Positions 35,346 through 46,214 of a stretch of DNA of 64,000 nt are shown in pieces; within the stretch, counting starts at the first letter, position 1, and each line of letters opens with the position of its first letter. The stretch comes from Trifolium pratense. Its lineage: Eukaryota; Streptophyta; Magnoliopsida; Fabales; Fabaceae. The position numbers were made by a program, and so were the translations under genes. The stretch is from positions 33,406,838-33,470,837 of the forward strand of contig NC_060059.1 of assembly GCF_020283565.1 (NCBI RefSeq), written 5' to 3'. A model generated the notes under the pieces. It made no database searches. It saw nothing but the letters and a program-made list of their open reading frames with translations, and was not told the DNA's origin.

Positions 35346-35404
35346 CTACCACTTAAAGTGCATTCAAGACATTTATAGTTATAATTTTAGTTGGTCTAAA
35401 TTAC

Positions 35405-35770
35405 TTGTTGAGTTTCAAATGTGACGCTACCCAAACTCCCCAACAAGTGGTATCAGAGTCGTGGTTCAGCTTGGTGGGAGGAGCGGGAGTGAATTCTAGT
35501 ATTAGATTAAGAGTCTTGCTAACATGTGCCCTAAGTTAAGAATCTAAAAGTAGAAATATTCTCTTTAATTTTTGGTAATTAATTTGTGATTTAGTCTAAA
35601 AAGTGAATTAGATGCATGAACTATGATAAAACATTTCCTTTTTTGAATCACTAACATGTGTTCTTGGGGCATATGTTATCTTTTCCCTTAGATCAATTAT
35701 AGGATGTGAGAACTCACACTTGTGGTATATTGTTGGGTTTCAAGTGTAGGTGGTTAAGTCTATAGAAGTG
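35405..35770 (+). mobile_element. Possible TRIM-like element with tRNA-Met primer site
   Basis: AGTGGTATCAGAGTCGTGG at about 35448-35466 matches the primer-binding site used by many plant LTR elements. Just before it is TTGTTGAGTTTCAAATGTGA (about 35407), and TTGTTGGGTTTCAAGTGTAG recurs at about 35730, as expected for two LTRs. The LTR borders and a target duplication could not be fixed. Confidence 0.45.
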
Positions 35771-36225
35771 AAGAATGTTAAATATATAAGATAGGTGACT
35801 CGTATATATAATGCCTTAAGATTTTGAGTGAAAATGTGGCATCTCCCTTTCTTGTAATCTTGGAGCATTGCATTGGCATGTTGTTGCTTCGGACTCTCGA
35901 AGAAGATTACCAAACCCCTATCCATTTTTTATTTTTTTGTCAAGAACCCCTATACAATTTTTTAATTTTTTAGACGTATAATAACGGAGTGACAAAATGC
36001 AAGGTGTAATTCAATACAAGAGACAAAATTAATGTAAGTATATAACATTAAAATGGTAAAATAAGAGAATGCAATTAATCTTATAACAGGAAACTTTGTC
36101 TTTGAAATAAATAAAAATCTTATAATAAGAAAAATAATATAATACTCTCTTATAATAATCTAAATCTTATATTGCCCATATTAAATTAAAATACAAAAAT
36201 ATATATCGACGTGTATTTTGTTTAT

Positions 36226-36233
36226 TATATATA
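36226..36233 (+). promoter_or_regulatory. TATA box of the defensin-like gene
   Basis: TTATTATATATACAC lies about 85 bases upstream of the ATG at 36315, leaving a leader of about 50-55 bases. Confidence 0.5.
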
Positions 36234-36314
36234 CACTACGCACAAACATGGAAAATTTACCTAATGATTTACAAAGTATCATTGAAGGAGAGGAAGAAAA
36301 TAAAATAAAATAAA

Positions 36315-36655
36315 ATGCTCGACAAACAGAAGTTTATTATGGCTACCTTGGTTGTAGTTCTTCTATTCTCAATAGGTATGTAGTCAAATTGCATAACAGA
36401 GTTTGAATATTCTATTTTATTACTCTATTTATTTTTGTTATTATATTACACTAATATTATTCTTTCTGCATAGGTATGCCCAAAGTTGAAGGTAGACGCC
36501 TACCACATGAAGAATGGACATGTCTTTTCCTATGTGATACAGTCCCTGACTGTAATTCCTATTGTCTTAGTAAGTCCTACTGGAGAGGACTATGCAAGAA
36601 GGAAGCATTTAATGCTTCAGTTTGTTGTTGTTCCACATTAAGTGGTGCAAGTTAG
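36315..36655 (+). CDS. Secreted defensin-like cysteine-rich peptide (DEFL)
   Basis: Two short exons, 36315-36375 and 36474-36655, join across a 98-bp GT-AG intron to encode 80 aa. Exon 1 is almost entirely a signal peptide (MLDKQKFIMATLVVVLLFSI), and the intron falls at its end, the usual layout of plant DEFL and nodule-specific NCR genes. The mature part has eight cysteines spaced C-x3-C-x5-C-x3-C-x9-C-x9-CCC. The C-x5-C-x3-C-x9-C core equals that of plant defensins (Cys-stabilised alpha-beta fold), and GLC...C gives the gamma-core. The first spacing is shorter and the terminal CCC is unusual. Known relatives are extracellular antimicrobial or signalling peptides, and NCRs act on bacteroids in nodules. 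The eight cysteines argue for DEFL over the four- or six-Cys NCRs. Tissue of expression cannot be told. A polyadenylation-like AATAAA follows near 36718. Confidence 0.82.
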
Positions 36656-37577
36656 AGCTCTTCTAGTTTCAAGAAAACATCATGTTTCATAAATTAGACT
36701 AAGCTTCATTAGAAGGAAATAAAAACATGATGTATAGTAGATTGTAATAAAAAAAAAAAAACTTATGTTTCTTTATTGGTGCGAAGAAACCTGAGATACA
36801 TAATGCAAAAATTGCATCTTCCATGATATATTGCAAGAATTGGCAGAGTTTAAATTTTTTTACTATGTAAAATCTAGCTCAACTCAATCTATTCTCACCA
36901 ATATAGAAGAAAACAAGCAGTGACGTTAATTTTAAAAATTTAGGATGAAAAATGTTCGGGCAACTTGACGAACAACTTCAAAGAAATATAGGAAGCACGA
37001 GAGAATACACAAGCAGGAACATATGTACACGGGACATAATAAGAAGAAAATAATTAAAATTGAAATAAGGCATGCATCTTACCTTCCCGTCCATATATCC
37101 CAATTTGGGGGGAAGCAAAATGTAGGTCTAGGGTGGATGTTGCTCTCATTCCTTTCAAAAAATTGAACCAGGCAAATATGACCTAAAACATTCCCCCCCC
37201 CTCTACTTCCTTCCAACTAAACAAACCCTAGGGTCTAACATTCAATAGATTATTGTATAATCACCCATAAATAATATTTATCACTTATGACTAGAGGAGT
37301 TTGGTTTTGGATGCAGCAATATGATAGATATAGAAGTGAAAACAATGAATTGCACATATTCAATGTTTAAGTAAAGTGATCATGAATTCAACTTTCCCAG
37401 TAATATATCACACAAACTCCTAGCATTTGGTTTTACTATTTTTTTTAAAGTACATGTACATATATTTTGGTAAAGAGACGGTAGAAATACGCAGTCACAC
37501 ACTCGTGTTTTCTTTAGAAACAAGAGAATATCGATAGTGTTACACGAAAAAAAGAATAGAGATGAAAATTTTATCAG
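36656..37577. other. Spacer between the DEFL and ARMC6-like genes
   Basis: The first 100 bases look like the DEFL 3' UTR. A short C-rich run is at 37190-37203. No further gene is seen. The end nearest 37577 is the 3' UTR of the minus-strand armadillo gene. Confidence 0.45.
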
Positions 37578-40500
37578 CTACAAGTTGTAACTATCCAGCC
37601 CCAAATCCCTCAAGGCATCGGTAGCAGCTTCCTTACAGTTGGCATGTGTTTGCTTTGCCTTCCTTATGTATTTCTCAATTCCATTCTTAAGCAGAATAGT
37701 TCTGCACAATAGAAATTGTGTAAGCAGACATCATTAAGCTAGAATACAAGGATTGGATAATTATAACGGAGGGAGACGAAAAAAGCCTAGCATCATGCCT
37801 AAACTTGTACAGTAACACAGTGCCCTTGCGAATGGGCTCGGGTCACTGTATGATTGACGCAAATGCTGACAAGTGGTTCAAAAGATTTAAAAGTGATCAG
37901 ATAGTGCCACGTGACTAGAAAAAAATCGGATTTTATTATTAGCAAATATGTCTTGCACTGTAAAGATCGAAATTATGAACTTACCTGTTCTCTTGGTTTC
38001 TCGCTACTAGATTTCTGATCATAAGACAGGAGTTTCTTTGCATTTGGTTTGCTGCAGGAAATTTCTGCATCGCTTGAATAGCAAGATCACCAGCACCAGC
38101 TTCAACGGCACGGGCTGCATTTTCCGGGGATCTTAGCGAAAGCACAGAAATAATAGACATGATCTGCATCACAAATAAAAGTAAAGAACATATAAGACAC
38201 ATATATACAACAAACTTAAAGGATAATAACAATTATATCAAGAATTGTAAAGATAAAATTATGTGCTGGATATAATTATAACAATGGATTATGGATAGGT
38301 CTGGACCACATTCTATAGTATCAATCCCTACAACTGCATTTTGAAAACATACTTGTATACAGATTCACACCTACATGAATAGTTAACTCGAACATGGCCT
38401 ACCCTAGTACATTTTTTTCACAAAAAATAAAATGAATACTATTACAATACTGGCATTACGGTGAATAATCAATAAAAAAGAACATTAACTAAAAATATAA
38501 CATATAACTTAATTGGAAAAAATAAGTTCATCCAAATCTTATCCTGATCCTAATTGTAAAACATTGCAAACAAAAGTATTTGACTAAATTCAAATACAAC
38601 ATAAAAAGTTAATTGGATACAGCACATAATGTTGGATCGAAACAAACCAGTAAAAAAAATTCATAAACTTGCAAATTCTGTTTTGAAATTTACAATGATT
38701 TGCCAAAAACGGATACATTAACACTAATTAGATATATATTGTACAGTGAAAATAACACATACTTAAGGTTATTTTATCTCATCACCAACATGGCAACATC
38801 AGACTCTCTAAATGTTGTTTCTGGTCCGGTTAAGTAATAACAGAAACTAGAATGTATAGAATATGATATTCCCAATCATGCCCGTTATCCACTGCGACCC
38901 CTAAACAGATATAGCCTCAATTTCATGGGATATAGCTTGGTAATTGTTATTGCTATGAACAGCTGAATTTTGTCAGTGTTGACACCCATAACTTGATCAA
39001 GTATGTCAATCCAGTTTAACTACAAAGTAAATCCTCATTACAGCTTCTCATTTTGGATGAGCAAAGGTAAATAGCAATTCTTAAATGGAAGAATAAATCG
39101 GAATATAAATTACAATGAAATCAATCTGCCAACGAATATCAATATACTTGGAGTAGGATGTTAACAGTGTTGGTTTGAACTATTTAAGGTTCTCACCTCT
39201 TGCAAAACAGAAGGATCATCAGCATATCTGGCTGAAAGTTTGATTAGCTTATCCATACCCCCTTTCCCGACAATTGCACTCTTGTTTGCGTCACTTCCTG
39301 CCAACTGATCAATTAAACATATAACGGTGTTATTTAATTGAAGAAAACGACATATTTAAAGTAAAAAGTAATGGCAGGCCAGGCAAACTATATCTTCACA
39401 GGCAAGTGGGGTGGATGATAGCATATGTTTGAGCACTAGAAGCAATCATTAAGGTTACTTTAATTTTATCCACATTACTCGAGTATGACATGATACACAC
39501 CATAGTATATATTACACATATAAATTTATGAACTTAGGGTTAGAGCACACCTAGAGATAAAAATTTAAAACAGTGAACTATAAATATTCAAAGAAAACTT
39601 CCAGCTCAAGAAAAAAGGATGAGACAATAACCACTAACAGCTAAAAAGGAGAAAACTCAATCAGTCACTTCAAACAACTAATGGCTGTGAAACGCACTAC
39701 TAATTTGCTTAGAAGTTAGAAATTGTTAAAAGAAAATGAATATAAATGATAATAATAATAAAAAGGTCCAAGTGGCATTTCTAGAGAAGCATTTTCAACT
39801 TATACCTTTGAAAGTAACGAGCAACAAACTTTGGCCACATCTTTGTTGCCCTGTTCACCACTGTCATCTATACATTTGAGTACTACATCAATTCCACCTT
39901 TTTCCGCAATGGATTTACATATTTCATCCTGCGACAGAATTAAATGCTCAACAGTGATATCACAAGACAGTGTATGGTTGTTAAAGTGTTTCAATTTGAT
40001 GATTATAACAAGCCTGACAATATAACATACTAAATATAAACTATAAAAGCATTAAAAACTTAAGGGTGGGAACAGAACAAAGCTCGAGTTCAAGCCATCC
40101 TCATTGAAAATTCTTGAAAATTTCAACTCATTGTCTATAAAACAACATAGGCAAGTATCACCCATTACTGGCCCTTTGTTTTTTCCATTAATATGTCCAC
40201 TTGCATTGTCAACCAGTGTTTTCATGAAGAGGGAAATTTTAGAAGGATACCTTCAGAGTGTTACCAACAAGGTCGTCTGACTCAAGAAAAGGAATGACAA
40301 CCATTGCAGTAACTCAGCATTTGGCATCATATAGAGAATGACAGAGACAGCATAAAAGTTTTAGGCTTTCAATGGCTATTCTAAGACAACAATCAAAGAT
40401 GACAATAATGATTTGTGTAGGACCAGTAACCATAAATATTACTCCCTCATTCCTTTTTAATTGTCATTTTTCTGGAATAATTTTTTTTGTTCCTATTTTT

Positions 40501-42718
40501 ATCTGTCGTTTTCAAAATTACATTAACTACTTTTTTGTCAGTTATATCCTTACTTTATCAATTACTTTATACTTGAAATTTTCTTATTAAACAAAATTGT
40601 TTCTTTTTTGTGCAAAACAATCGTAAAAGACATGTATATAGGAACAGATAGAATACCTAAAACTATACAATTAAACTTTTTTGATCCAATGATTATAATC
40701 CCTTGAATTTTTAATAGAAAATCAATATTTTAATTTTTGATGTAGATTAAGATTTTACTTCACTTACATTTACTGCAACGGCTTTTAAAGTGATGCATGC
40801 TGAAATCAGGTCAGGTGAGCTAAGTCCTGTGTGTAGAGAATCGACAAGAGCTTCTGGAATTCCAATCTTAGCGAATTTACGTGCATACCCATATACCTGA
40901 AAATGGAATGTAATGTATAGTTTTAAGTTGTGATGTGCATATAACTAAAATGATAGCAATTTTATAAAAAAGTAAAATAAAATTGGAAGACCCTCCTGTT
41001 CACCAATTTATGTTAATTTCAAGTTTTTCTTCTACTTGAGTGTGTGTTTGTGCAAATTATATAATAGAACCCTAGATTTCTTCAATTTATAAGACAACAT
41101 GCAAATTCAAGCCACTTTAACTTACTTGAGAAGCTAAAACACGATTATCATCAGGCGTCAAAAGTACACGAATAGCATCATATAAACTTTGAATGCCAGG
41201 GTTCTTATGTATGGAAATCATCTCCACAATTAGCTCATCAACTTTCAATTCCATAAATGAGTCCTTGACAATCTCATCACCAGTTGCAGCTGAAGCCACA
41301 ACACGAAAGCCACTATTTAAGACATCTGTGCTTTGCTTGTTATCATTTAAGATACCAACTATAATCCTTGGTCCACTACTGTTCTGGAACGTTCCTGTAC
41401 TTTGAACATCTGCAGCAAGAGGTAGAAACATTATATTATAGAAAACAGATTGTAGAAAAAGACGTACAATTTATGCAACATTACACTGCATTTCAGGATT
41501 ATTAAACAACCAAATCAAAAACATTATTAAGCCCACAAAATGGTGCATGTCTTTTATCATTCATCACAGATGCTATTTTTATATTTTTATGAAGAAAACA
41601 AATGAATGTGCTTATGAGTAAAATGACTATACACTAAAAATGTAAGAGTTTTACACACTCATTTTGAAAGTGAAGTGGATGTGGCAAAATAGTGCATTTT
41701 CACTGAATAAATCAGCATTTAGTCCTTAAAATTTTAAGAGTCGGTTAATTTAGTCCCTCAAATTGGTAAAATTACAATATAGTCCCTTCAATTGAAAATG
41801 TCAATCAATTTAGTCCTTTTTCCAAATTTAGCACTAAAACTTTAAAGGTTCTATATTTGTCACGACACAGCAAGAGACTATTGAAGTCTTTAATTGGTTT
41901 TGACGAATGTTTGCTACTTTGTTAAAGAGATATTTTGGTGCAGGGACTAAGTTGATCGACTCCTACAATTTCGAGGATCAAAATGCTATGACTTGATTAG
42001 ATGTCAGTGTAAAATTGTTTAATATCCTATCGTTTATCCAACTAGTACTTAATTAACTTATTTATCAAAACACTCCCTAGAATAGATAAAACAAACAAAA
42101 TCAACATACTTGATCAAGAGAGTGAAACAATGCAAAGATCTAACAAAAAACACAACGAATATACATTCGCAATAGAAGGAAGAAATTCAAAAACCTAACC
42201 GCGAAGCAGTGACGCCATAGCATTCAAAACAGAAACAAGAACAAGTTGAGATCCATTGCCACTACTTATCTTAGAACAAACATCACAAACCAATTCAACA
42301 CCACCATTTTTCGTGGCAATAGCAGCATTAACATTCCCATCATCACCACCACACAACTCATTGAGTCTATCAAACACTTCCACAATCTCATTCAATGCAT
42401 CCCCTTCAGACTCCAACCGTTTCAACTTTTCTAAACACTCTATCACCGGATTACTCTCTCCGGGAACGGAAGTTACGATACCTGGTAAAAGTAAAACGAC
42501 GTCGTTTAAAAACGGATTTTTGGATCGTAATGAGAAAAATGGAAGAGAAGAGTGTGAAGTGTGTGACCTGAGAGATCGACGCCTTGGAGAGTGAGGGTTT
42601 GGATTGCGTCTTGTAGAGCTTCGGTAGGGTCCATTTCGAGGTCGTTGATGTTTTCGTTTACTATTTCGTTGAATGCTTCTTGTGAGATCGCACGCGCCGT
42701 CGTCTTTGGTGGTGCCAT
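37578..42718 (-). CDS. ARMC6: Armadillo repeat protein, ARMC6-like
   Basis: Eight exons on the minus strand: 42718-42568, 42481-42200, 41409-41126, 40896-40768, 39928-39806, 39304-39197, 38163-37985 and 37701-37578. They join in frame to 459 aa, close to ARMC6 proteins of animals and plants. The N-terminus (MAPPKTTARAISQEAFNEIV) leads into a helical region with NDLEMDPTEALQDAIQTLT. A series of armadillo-like repeats follows, each with a GGID/GGMD or GAGDL turn: AEKGGIDVVLKCIDD, VGKGGMDKLIKLSARY and VEAGAGDLAIQAMQKF. The protein ends TDALRDLGLDSYNL. Armadillo repeats form superhelical protein-binding surfaces. The specific partner and role in plants are not known to me. No broken exon is seen. 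Intron 2 holds a foldback repeat, and intron 4 holds an unused coding-like stretch. Confidence 0.88.
40440..40657. mobile_element. Degraded Stowaway-like MITE in ARMC6 intron 4
   Basis: The left end TACTCCCTCATTCCTTTTTA resembles the Stowaway terminus. The right end (near ACAATCGTAAAAGACATG and AGGAACAGATAGAA) is only partly complementary. This looks like an old copy. Confidence 0.4.
41706..41995. mobile_element. Foldback MITE in ARMC6 intron 2
   Basis: The left arm has GCATTTAGTCCTTAAAATTT, AGAGTCGGTTAATTTAGTCC. The right arm is its inverse: GGACTAAGTTGATCGACTCC, TACAATTTCGAGGATCAAAATG. The arms are about 60 bp with many changes. The TTTAGTCC phrases are shared with the elements at 17552 and 49314. 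Confidence 0.6.
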
Positions 42719-43982
42719 TTCCGTGCTTTTTCAGACTGTCTCTGTTTCGCTTTCGGTTTGCTTCCGCTTCTATATTTCAAACTTTGGGAACTAATGCTAT
42801 GTTTGGAAGAGAAGAGAAAAGAAAGTAGAAGGAAAGAAAGTGAAATTAAAGAAGGTCAAATGAATGAAAGTGAATATAGAAATTAAATAGATGGCGAAAA
42901 CATTTTTTAGTTGTTTCGTAGGAGTGAAAGTAAAAAAAAAAATGAAAAGAAAGAAATATGTATATTCATTGAATGACATAAATACTTTTATAGATGTTAA
43001 TATATTTATTTATGTAAATATATTACGTATATATAAACATATAGAACCAATATATTTAATATGGTGTTTAGACGGTCAGGTTCGTTCTAAAGAATTACAC
43101 TTGTTGACATATGAACAGGTATGAATAAAAAAAAAAGAACAATATTACTCTAAAATACACCTATTGACAATAGTTAGCTGCTAATGTGAAGTAATAAGTT
43201 CCGAACCATATCAATTCTATCACTTACATTATTCCTATTCTCATCCCTCTACTTTGTGTTGTCAATTTGTGTTGTTGTAATCAAAGAATTTGTGTGTGGT
43301 GTTCCTTGAACGTTTCATCTATGATTGCTCGTAGAAGCTTGGGTGCAGTTTGTGTTAGGTGATCTGCCATCTTAGTTTTCTTTATTGTGATGTTCTTGTA
43401 GAGTTGAGGTGTTTGCATCGGCCTTGGTTTAATTGGTTGAATCTACTATGGTTCCTATTTTATGTCTTGTACATAGTGTTTCTCATACTTTATTGGCATT
43501 CCTTATGCCATTATTTTTATTAATATAATTTTTCCTTTGCCTTTTCAAGAAAAAATTCTATCACTTCTCTTTTATGGCTATGGTTTACGTGTAATAATCA
43601 GACATATAAAAGTTGAAAACTTTTACAATGAAACAATTAATTTTTTTCAAGTTTGACCAAGTCATCTTTTCCCTTGTGTTCACTCGTCCTCCAGCAAGAC
43701 AAGGGAAAACAAAATATATCACACTAAGACGAAAAATCGTGGTACTACAAATTTAAATGATAAATTTAAACAAATTTTATCTTCCCTCCTTTTTCCTTAA
43801 AAAATAAGAAAACCAAACAACCAATTTTAAAACATTCTCTCTCCTCCCTCAATTTACATCCAACCAAACATAGACACTAAATACTACTACTACTACTAGC
43901 AAGTAGCACCCGAATCCGTGGAATAACCGACCAAGTTAAACTAAACTAAACTAACTCTGATCACCGGCGCCACCCACCAGAA
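42719..43982. other. Spacer between the ARMC6-like and PPR genes
   Basis: The two genes are divergent, so this 1.26-kb stretch must serve both promoters. CTATGTTTGG near 42797 and CCAAACATAG near 43863 are an inverted pair and could be the ends of a further MITE. The sequence at 43400-43560 (CTTATGCCATTATTTTTATT, then TTTTTCCTTTGCC) resembles the 3' end of a plant LINE. Neither call is firm. Confidence 0.4.
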
Positions 43983-46214
43983 ATGAAAAAACCACCCAAA
44001 ACCACCGCCCAAATGGCCAAAAAAGCCATCACATACCTAAAACGCCACCCACAAAACCTCCCATCTCTCTCCCCTCACTTCACCCCCGAAGCAGCCACCC
44101 ACCTTCTCCTCACTTCCCAAAACAACAAATCCCTAATCCTCAAATTCCTCAACTGGGCACAACCCCACCCTTTCTTCACCCCCCATTGCAAAACCCTAAC
44201 TCTCCATATCCTCACTCGCTTCAACCTCTTCAAAACCGCACAAACCCTAGCTCAAAACCTCATCACCACCACAACACCCTCCGTCGTTTTCAATCTCCTT
44301 AAAGAAACCTACCATTCATGTAATTCATCCTCCGCCGTTTTCGATTTACTAATCAAATCATACTCCCAACTTAACCTAATTGATAATGCTATTCACACCC
44401 TTCATCTTGCTAACCGCCATGGTTTTTCTCCGGGTGTACTGTCTTACAACTCGATACTTGATTCAATTCTTCGCGGTGGATCCCACCCGTTGTTATTGAT
44501 TCAACATGCTAACCGTGTATTCAGTGACATGATTAGAAAGAATGTGTCGCCGAATATATATACTTATAATGTAATGATCCGCGGAATTGTTTCCGCGGGG
44601 AAATTGGAGTCTGGTCTCTGTCTCATTAATGTGATGGAGACTAAAGGCTGTTTGCCTAATGTGGTTACTTTTAATACTATGATAACTGCTTATTGTAAAG
44701 AGAATAGGTTAGATGAAGCATTTAGTTTGTTGAAAATAATGGGTAAGAAACGTGTTGAGCCGAATTTGATTTCTTATAATGCGGTTATTAATGGTTTGTG
44801 TAGTCAAGGTAGGATGAATGAGACGGTGGAAGTGATTGAGGAGATGAATTTGAATGGATTGAGTCCGGATTGTGTTACTTATAACACGCTTGTGAATGGG
44901 TTTTGTAAAGACGGGAATTTTCATCAGGCGCTTGTTCTTGTTCATGAGATGGCTGGTAAGGGTTTGTCGCCTAATGTTGTTACTTATACTACTTTGATTA
45001 ATAGTATGTGTAAGGTTAATAATTTGAGTCGCGCGGTGGAGCTTTTGTATGATATGCTTGGTAGGGGACTTAGTCCTAATGAGAGAACTTATACAACTTT
45101 AGTTGATGGGTTTTGTAGGAAAGGGTTAATGAATGAGGCTTATAAGGTTTTGAGTGAAATGATTGATAGTGGATTTTCGCCTTCGGTTGTTACTTATAAT
45201 GCAATTGTAAATGGATTTTGTTGTTTGGGGAGGGTCGATGAAGCTGTTGGAGTTTTGAAGAATATGGTTGAGAGGGGTTTGTTTCCTGATGTTGTTAGTT
45301 ACAGTACTGTTATATCTTTGTTTTGCCGAAACGGGGAGCTTGGAAAAGCGTTTCAAATGAAGGCCGAGATGGTTGAGAAGGGCATATTGCCTGACGTCAT
45401 GACGTATTCGTCGCTCATATATGGTTTATGTCAACAGAGGAAACTGTCAGAAGCTTTTGATCTCTTCAGAGAGATGCTGGAGCGAGGTTTATCGGCAGAT
45501 GAGGTTACTTATACTAGTTTAATGAATGGTTATTGTGTTGAAGGTGAATTGAGTAAGGCTCTTAATTTGCATGATGAAATGATGCAGAAAGGTTTTTTAC
45601 CTGATGTTGTTACTTATAGTGTACTTATTAACGGACTTAATAAGAAAGCTAGGACAAGAGAAGCTAAGAAGCTTCTTCTGAAGTTGTTTTATGATGAGTC
45701 TGTACCAAATGATGTGACGTACGATACCCTGATAGAAAACTGCAGTGATAATGAATTTAAGAGTGTCGTAGATCTTGTTAAAGGGTTCTGCATGAAGGGT
45801 TTAATGGAGGAAGCAGACCGAGTTTTTATGACAATGCATGAGAGGAATTTTAAGCCTGATGGAACGGTTTATAATTTAATAATACATGGACATTGTAGAC
45901 GCGGTAATGTTCGTAAGGCATATGATATGTATACAAAGATGGTGCGTTGCGGTTTTGTGTCTCATGTGGTGACTGTAATTGCTCTTATTAAAGCTCTATC
46001 AAAGAAAGGGATGAATGATGAGCTGAATTTGGTAATGCAAAATATATTGAGCAGATGTACGCTCAATGATGCCGAGCTACCTAAATCACTTGTTGAAATT
46101 AACTTTAAAGAAGGTAACATGGATGGTGTTTTAATAGTGCTAACGGAAATGGCCAACGATGGCTTGTTATCTGATGGTGGAGATTATCCGTGTGTTTCGG
46201 CAAGTGCATTGTAA
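43983..46214 (+). CDS. P-class pentatricopeptide repeat protein, EMB2745/At5g39710-like
   Basis: A single intronless frame of 743 aa starts at 43983. PPR proteins bind organellar RNA, one base per repeat, to guide processing, stability or translation. About 15 tandem 35-residue PPR motifs run from residue ~115 to ~680, each with the VVTYNTLINGFCKxG...A..L...M...G..P[ND] pattern. One repeat near residues 575-625 is expanded (ENCSDNEFKSVVDLVKGFC). No E, DYW or SMR domain follows, so it is P class. The N-terminal 60 residues are basic and rich in Pro, Thr and Ser, compatible with mitochondrial or plastid targeting. The distinctive expanded repeat and the tail (LVEINFKEGNMDGVL) are features I recall from Arabidopsis At5g39710 (EMB2745), so orthology is plausible but not aligned. 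The codon composition is strongly C-rich in the first ~450 bases and G/T-rich afterwards. Confidence 0.94.
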   Translation: MKKPPKTTAQMAKKAITYLKRHPQNLPSLSPHFTPEAATHLLLTSQNNKSLILKFLNWAQPHPFFTPHCKTLTLHILTRFNLFKTAQTLAQNLITTTTPSVVFNLLKETYHSCNSSSAVFDLLIKSYSQLNLIDNAIHTLHLANRHGFSPGVLSYNSILDSILRGGSHPLLLIQHANRVFSDMIRKNVSPNIYTYNVMIRGIVSAGKLESGLCLINVMETKGCLPNVVTFNTMITAYCKENRLDEAFSLLKIMGKKRVEPNLISYNAVINGLCSQGRMNETVEVIEEMNLNGLSPDCVTYNTLVNGFCKDGNFHQALVLVHEMAGKGLSPNVVTYTTLINSMCKVNNLSRAVELLYDMLGRGLSPNERTYTTLVDGFCRKGLMNEAYKVLSEMIDSGFSPSVVTYNAIVNGFCCLGRVDEAVGVLKNMVERGLFPDVVSYSTVISLFCRNGELGKAFQMKAEMVEKGILPDVMTYSSLIYGLCQQRKLSEAFDLFREMLERGLSADEVTYTSLMNGYCVEGELSKALNLHDEMMQKGFLPDVVTYSVLINGLNKKARTREAKKLLLKLFYDESVPNDVTYDTLIENCSDNEFKSVVDLVKGFCMKGLMEEADRVFMTMHERNFKPDGTVYNLIIHGHCRRGNVRKAYDMYTKMVRCGFVSHVVTVIALIKALSKKGMNDELNLVMQNILSRCTLNDAELPKSLVEINFKEGNMDGVLIVLTEMANDGLLSDGGDYPCVSASAL

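Larger units (their letters stand above)
33666..35400. other. SnRK2 upstream region and spacer
   Basis: The first several hundred bases upstream of the kinase ATG should hold its promoter and leader; no clear TATA box stands out. The (AT)n array at 34308-34356 and a family 3 SINE-like copy at 35165-35345 are the only defined features. Confidence 0.45.
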
